Positions 60,688 to 64,000 of a stretch of 64,000 nucleotides of DNA are shown piece by piece. Positions within the stretch are counted from its first letter, which is position 1; each line of letters opens with the position of its first letter. The stretch is from positions 7,423,249-7,487,248 of the forward strand of contig NW_022881603.1 in the NCBI RefSeq assembly GCF_003369915.1. The letters are read 5' to 3'. Below the pieces are notes generated by a model. The model saw nothing but the letters and a program-made list of their open reading frames with translations, was not told the DNA's origin and did no database searches. The position numbers and the translations under genes were made by a program. Origin of the DNA: Drosophila miranda (taxonomy: Eukaryota; Arthropoda; Insecta; Diptera; Drosophilidae).

Positions 60688-63600
60688 CAACCAGAAACTG
60701 TCGGACGTCCAAAGGTTTCATTTCCTGAAGCAAGCTCTTCCCTCGGATCGCGACGAGGATATTCAGCAGATGGCGCTTGCGGGAAATAACTATGCAACAG
60801 CTTGGAGTCTCGTCCTCAAGCGATACGACAACAAACGGCTGCAGTTTATGTACCATATGAACGGTTTGTATGACTTGCCACAGTTGACAAAGGAGCAGTC
60901 TGCTGATATAAAACATATGCTTAATGTTGCGACGGTTTGTCTCAATGCTTTCAAGAATCTAGATGTTCAGCATTGGATGGCTCATCATCTCACTTCCAGA
61001 CTGCCAAGCACGACACTGCAAGCTTGGGAGCTCCATCTCGGTAGCTCTGCCGAACTTGCCACCTTTTCTCAGCTACAATCATTTCTCAACGACCGTCTCG
61101 TCAGCATCGATGTGTTCGAAAACCGAGGCCACTCCACGACGCGGACACCTGTGCCGCAGCCTGTCAATCAAAGGCACCCGAAGAAGTCAGTTGGCAACGT
61201 AACATACAAGGGCAACAGTTTCCACGCCAAGACTGCGGTTGCCGAACACACTCGCTGCCCTCACTGTAGCGACAGTCACAATCTTCGGCATTGCCCGGAC
61301 CTTTTGTCCAAGGACTGCTTTGCAAGGAAAGCCATCGTCGATCATGCAAAGGCATGCCTCAACTGTCTGAGCCGTTCCCATGCACTTTCAAAATGTACCA
61401 GTAAAAGGAACTGCACGCAGTGTGGTCAAAGACACCATACACTGCTGCACTTCCCAACTCCTGCTCAGGTGGCAACACAGCCTCACGCAGCCTCCCATAG
61501 CGCTCGTTCCGGTAACTCCTGGCAGTATACAACGAGCGACTCATCTGGCAGGGCTACACCTACGCAACTCTACGCTAGGACCCCACTTCCTACTCAGAGC
61601 ACTGCACAGCCTCTCCCAGTTGTTCCCAACACTAGTTCCGGTGGTCATCCACAGTCTGCAGCGACCGACTCGTCTGTGAGAACACACTCTGCGCAACTAG
61701 TCTCCGCTACGGCAACGCATCACGAACCCAGCACTGTCCTTCTGGCCACTGCCCTGGTCACAATCCACAACCCCCACACTGGCCAATCAGCTGTGGTACG
61801 TGCGTTAGTGGATTCAGGCTCGGAAGGAACCCTCATTACAGAGCAAACAGTGCAGGCTCTCAACCTCAAGCGGCATCCAATTTCGGCAGAAATTGCTGGA
61901 GTTGGGACCACCTCCAAGAACAGGTGTACCTACACTACAGAATTGGCATTAAGTTCTTGTACTTCGCAGTTTTGTACTACCATTGATACTGCGTTTATAC
62001 TTAAAACGCTTACATCGCAATTACCTTCAAAATCCATCAAATTGCAGCAATGTCCTCATTTGAACGGAATAGAACTCGCCGATCCCAGGTTCTACAAATC
62101 ACAACGGATTGATCTTCTGCTGGGAGCGGACGTAATCCCACAGATCCTGCTTTCAGATATCCGCAGAGGAAAGGAGAACCAACCAATTGCACAGCACACC
62201 CAGCTGGGCTGGATAGTCTTTGGTCGAGCCACTTCCACACGCTCACACGCTGTCACCATTAGATGTCACCACAACAGGCTAGAGAATCTCGTCCAGAAAT
62301 TCTTCGAAATGGAGCATCTCGGTTCTGCAAAACAGCTCACACCAGAAGAGCGATGGTGCGAGGAGCATTTTAAACGAACTCACATCCGTCAACGAAACGG
62401 CAAGTATTTGGTACGGTTACCACTTAAGCGTTTGTTTGACCCTTCGCAGGTGCTAGGCAAATCACGTCAAATCGCGATTAATCGATTCCAAATGCTTCAA
62501 CGAAGATTCCAAAGGCAGCCGGAGCTGCAAGCCAAATATTCGGAAGTCATGAAGGAGTACTTTCAACTAGGCCAGGTGACCAAAGTAACAACCAAGGAGC
62601 AGCAGCATTGCATCATTAGCAAGGAGAATGGAATCGAGTCCACATGTTGCACCTTGCCTCATCACGCAGTATTTAAAGAGGAAAGTGTCACTACTAAGGT
62701 TAGAGTAGTATATGACGCCTCCTGTAAAACGTCAAACGGAAAATCGCTCAATGACGTCCTATGCACCGGACCAGCGCTCCAAAACGATCTAGCCGGCGTG
62801 GTCCTGAATTGGCGTTTCCATCGTTTTGTTTTTGCTGCCGACATTCAGAAGATGTATAGATGCATTGACATGAATGCAGAGGATTCGCAATATCAACGCA
62901 TCTTTTGGCATGACGAACACAACCAAGTAGCTGAGTATTATCTCAACACAGTTACGTTTGGAACCGCTTCAGCTCCTTACACAGCCATTCGCGTCATACA
63001 TCAACTGGCGCAGGATGAACGAGACCGATACCCACTCGCGGAAAGGGTCCTTCGACACGAAATATACGTGGACGACGTACAAAGCGGAGCTTCCACTCGC
63101 GAAGGAGCATTAGAAATTCAAAATCAATTGATCGGAGCCTTACGATCAGCAGGAATGGAGCTTCGAAAGTGGTCTGCGAATGACGCTTCTCTGCTACAAG
63201 AAATACCTCCAGACCATTTATCTCATAAGACATTATTAGAGTTTGAGTACCAAGATCCCGTTAAAACCTTAGGCCTCTATTGGCATCCACATCAAGACTA
63301 TTTTGGGTTCAAGATAAATTTTGAAATCAGTCACGCACATACTAAACGTTCTTTACTTTCCACAGTCGCCCGACTGTACGACCCATTAGGTTTCATCACG
63401 CCCTGTGTCATGACCGCGAAGGCGATACTCAAGGACTCATGGATGGCCCGCATCAAACGCAACGATGGCAGCCTAGCACAACTGGACTGGGATGAACCGC
63501 TGCCAACCGAACTGCTTGATAGATGGCAGGGATTCATACAGAACTTGCCATATGTCGAGCAAATTCAAGTACCACGATGGCTGCGCTTCAACATCCACGA

Positions 63601-64000
63601 GCTTGCGTCATTACAGCTACATGTTTTCTGCGATGGATCATCACTGGCGTATGCAGCATGTGCATATATTCGTGCAGAGCTACCAAACGGAATGATTCAA
63701 ACTCATTTGCTAGCTGCACGCAGTCGAGTCACACCCACGAAACCGATCACAATTCCACGAGTCGAACTTTCGGGTGCGCTGCTGGCAGTTAAACTGGCAA
63801 AATGGATCCGGGACCAACTTCGCACTGCAGGACCACCTATGGCAACCTTCTATTGGTCAGATGCTACTATCGTTTTGTTTTGGATAAATGGAGATCCCCA
63901 CCGATGGCAAACCTTTGTGTCAAATCGCGTTGGACAGATTTTGGAGCATAGTACATCAACTCAGTGGAGACATGTACCTACTGCGGTAAACCCAGCGGAC
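60661..64000 (+). CDS. BEL/Pao gag-pol remainder (zinc fingers, protease, RT), open to window end
   Basis: One frame stays open for about 1110 codons from just after the gag break to the last base. It shows gag C-terminal Cys/His fingers (CPHCSDSHNLRHC, CLNCLSRSH, CTQCGQRHH; about 61255-61450), the protease active site LVDSGSEGTLI (about 61805-61840), the reverse transcriptase with YDASCKTSNG, TFGTASAPYTAI and the catalytic YVDDV (about 63066-63080), DUF1759/Peptidase_A17-type linker sequence (YDPLGFITP) and the start of RNase H (VFCDGSSLAYAA). The length so far fits a normal BEL polyprotein. The integrase would lie outside the window. Confidence 0.9.

Larger units (their letters stand above)
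59312..64000 (+). mobile_element. BEL/Pao LTR retrotransposon, 5' part (continues past window)
   Basis: The element has a 369-bp LTR, a primer-binding region, a gag start and a long pol-type frame running to the last base, so the 3' part and 3' LTR lie outside. The protein order (gag with zinc fingers, aspartic protease, reverse transcriptase, RNase H beginning) is that of Metaviridae-like BEL/Pao elements (Belpaoviridae). It is inserted exactly where the second duplicated segment stops matching. One frame break in gag marks this copy as probably non-autonomous. Confidence 0.9.

Overview
The window is insect nuclear DNA, almost certainly a Drosophila of the obscura group. The genes have short introns with GT-AG borders, and their products are recognisable fly proteins: Sam50, spenito, PXK, CSN4, acetyl-CoA carboxylase, Nup44A/Seh1. 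The intergenic DNA is full of ISY/SGM/DINE-1-like non-coding elements with a GTCY microsatellite core. Most of the genes have D. melanogaster counterparts that I recall lying around 44A on 2R (Muller element C). The first two (parcas and Sam50) I recall from elsewhere on the same arm.

Layout. 1-2.1 kb: parcas (minus) and Sam50 (plus), head to head, each lacking its first exon. 2.1-12.9 kb: gene-poor DNA with two ISY-like elements, one tRNA-Leu(AAG) and a fold-back sequence. 12.9-14.4 kb: a decayed METTL25-like methyltransferase. 14.6-16.0 kb: an intact secreted M14 carboxypeptidase. 16.4-21.9 kb: a near full-length but broken LOA-clade non-LTR retrotransposon with a 7-bp target duplication. 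21.9-23.1 kb: a septin pseudogene. 23.9-26.3 kb: nito. 28.2-29.5 kb: a Tctex-type dynein light chain. 30.9-33.8 kb: PXK. 34.2-35.5 kb: CSN4. 36.1-46.6 kb: ACC, with alternative amino termini and one missing base. 46.9-49.6 kb: three ISY-like copies in a palindromic cluster. 52.5-53.8 kb: Nup44A. 54.1-59.3 kb: three more ISY-like copies and a tandem duplication. 59.3 kb to the window end: a BEL/Pao LTR retrotransposon running off the edge.

The genes are unrelated housekeeping or tissue genes and form no pathway. The striking theme is partial decay: broken METTL25-like and septin genes, an ACC frame broken by a single base, two genes without first exons, and heavy transposon load, next to fully intact genes. 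Because Muller C is the neo-Y of Drosophila miranda, and ISY elements were described there, a degenerating neo-Y segment is my leading explanation. Ordinary chromosome-3 sequence with some assembly errors is the alternative.
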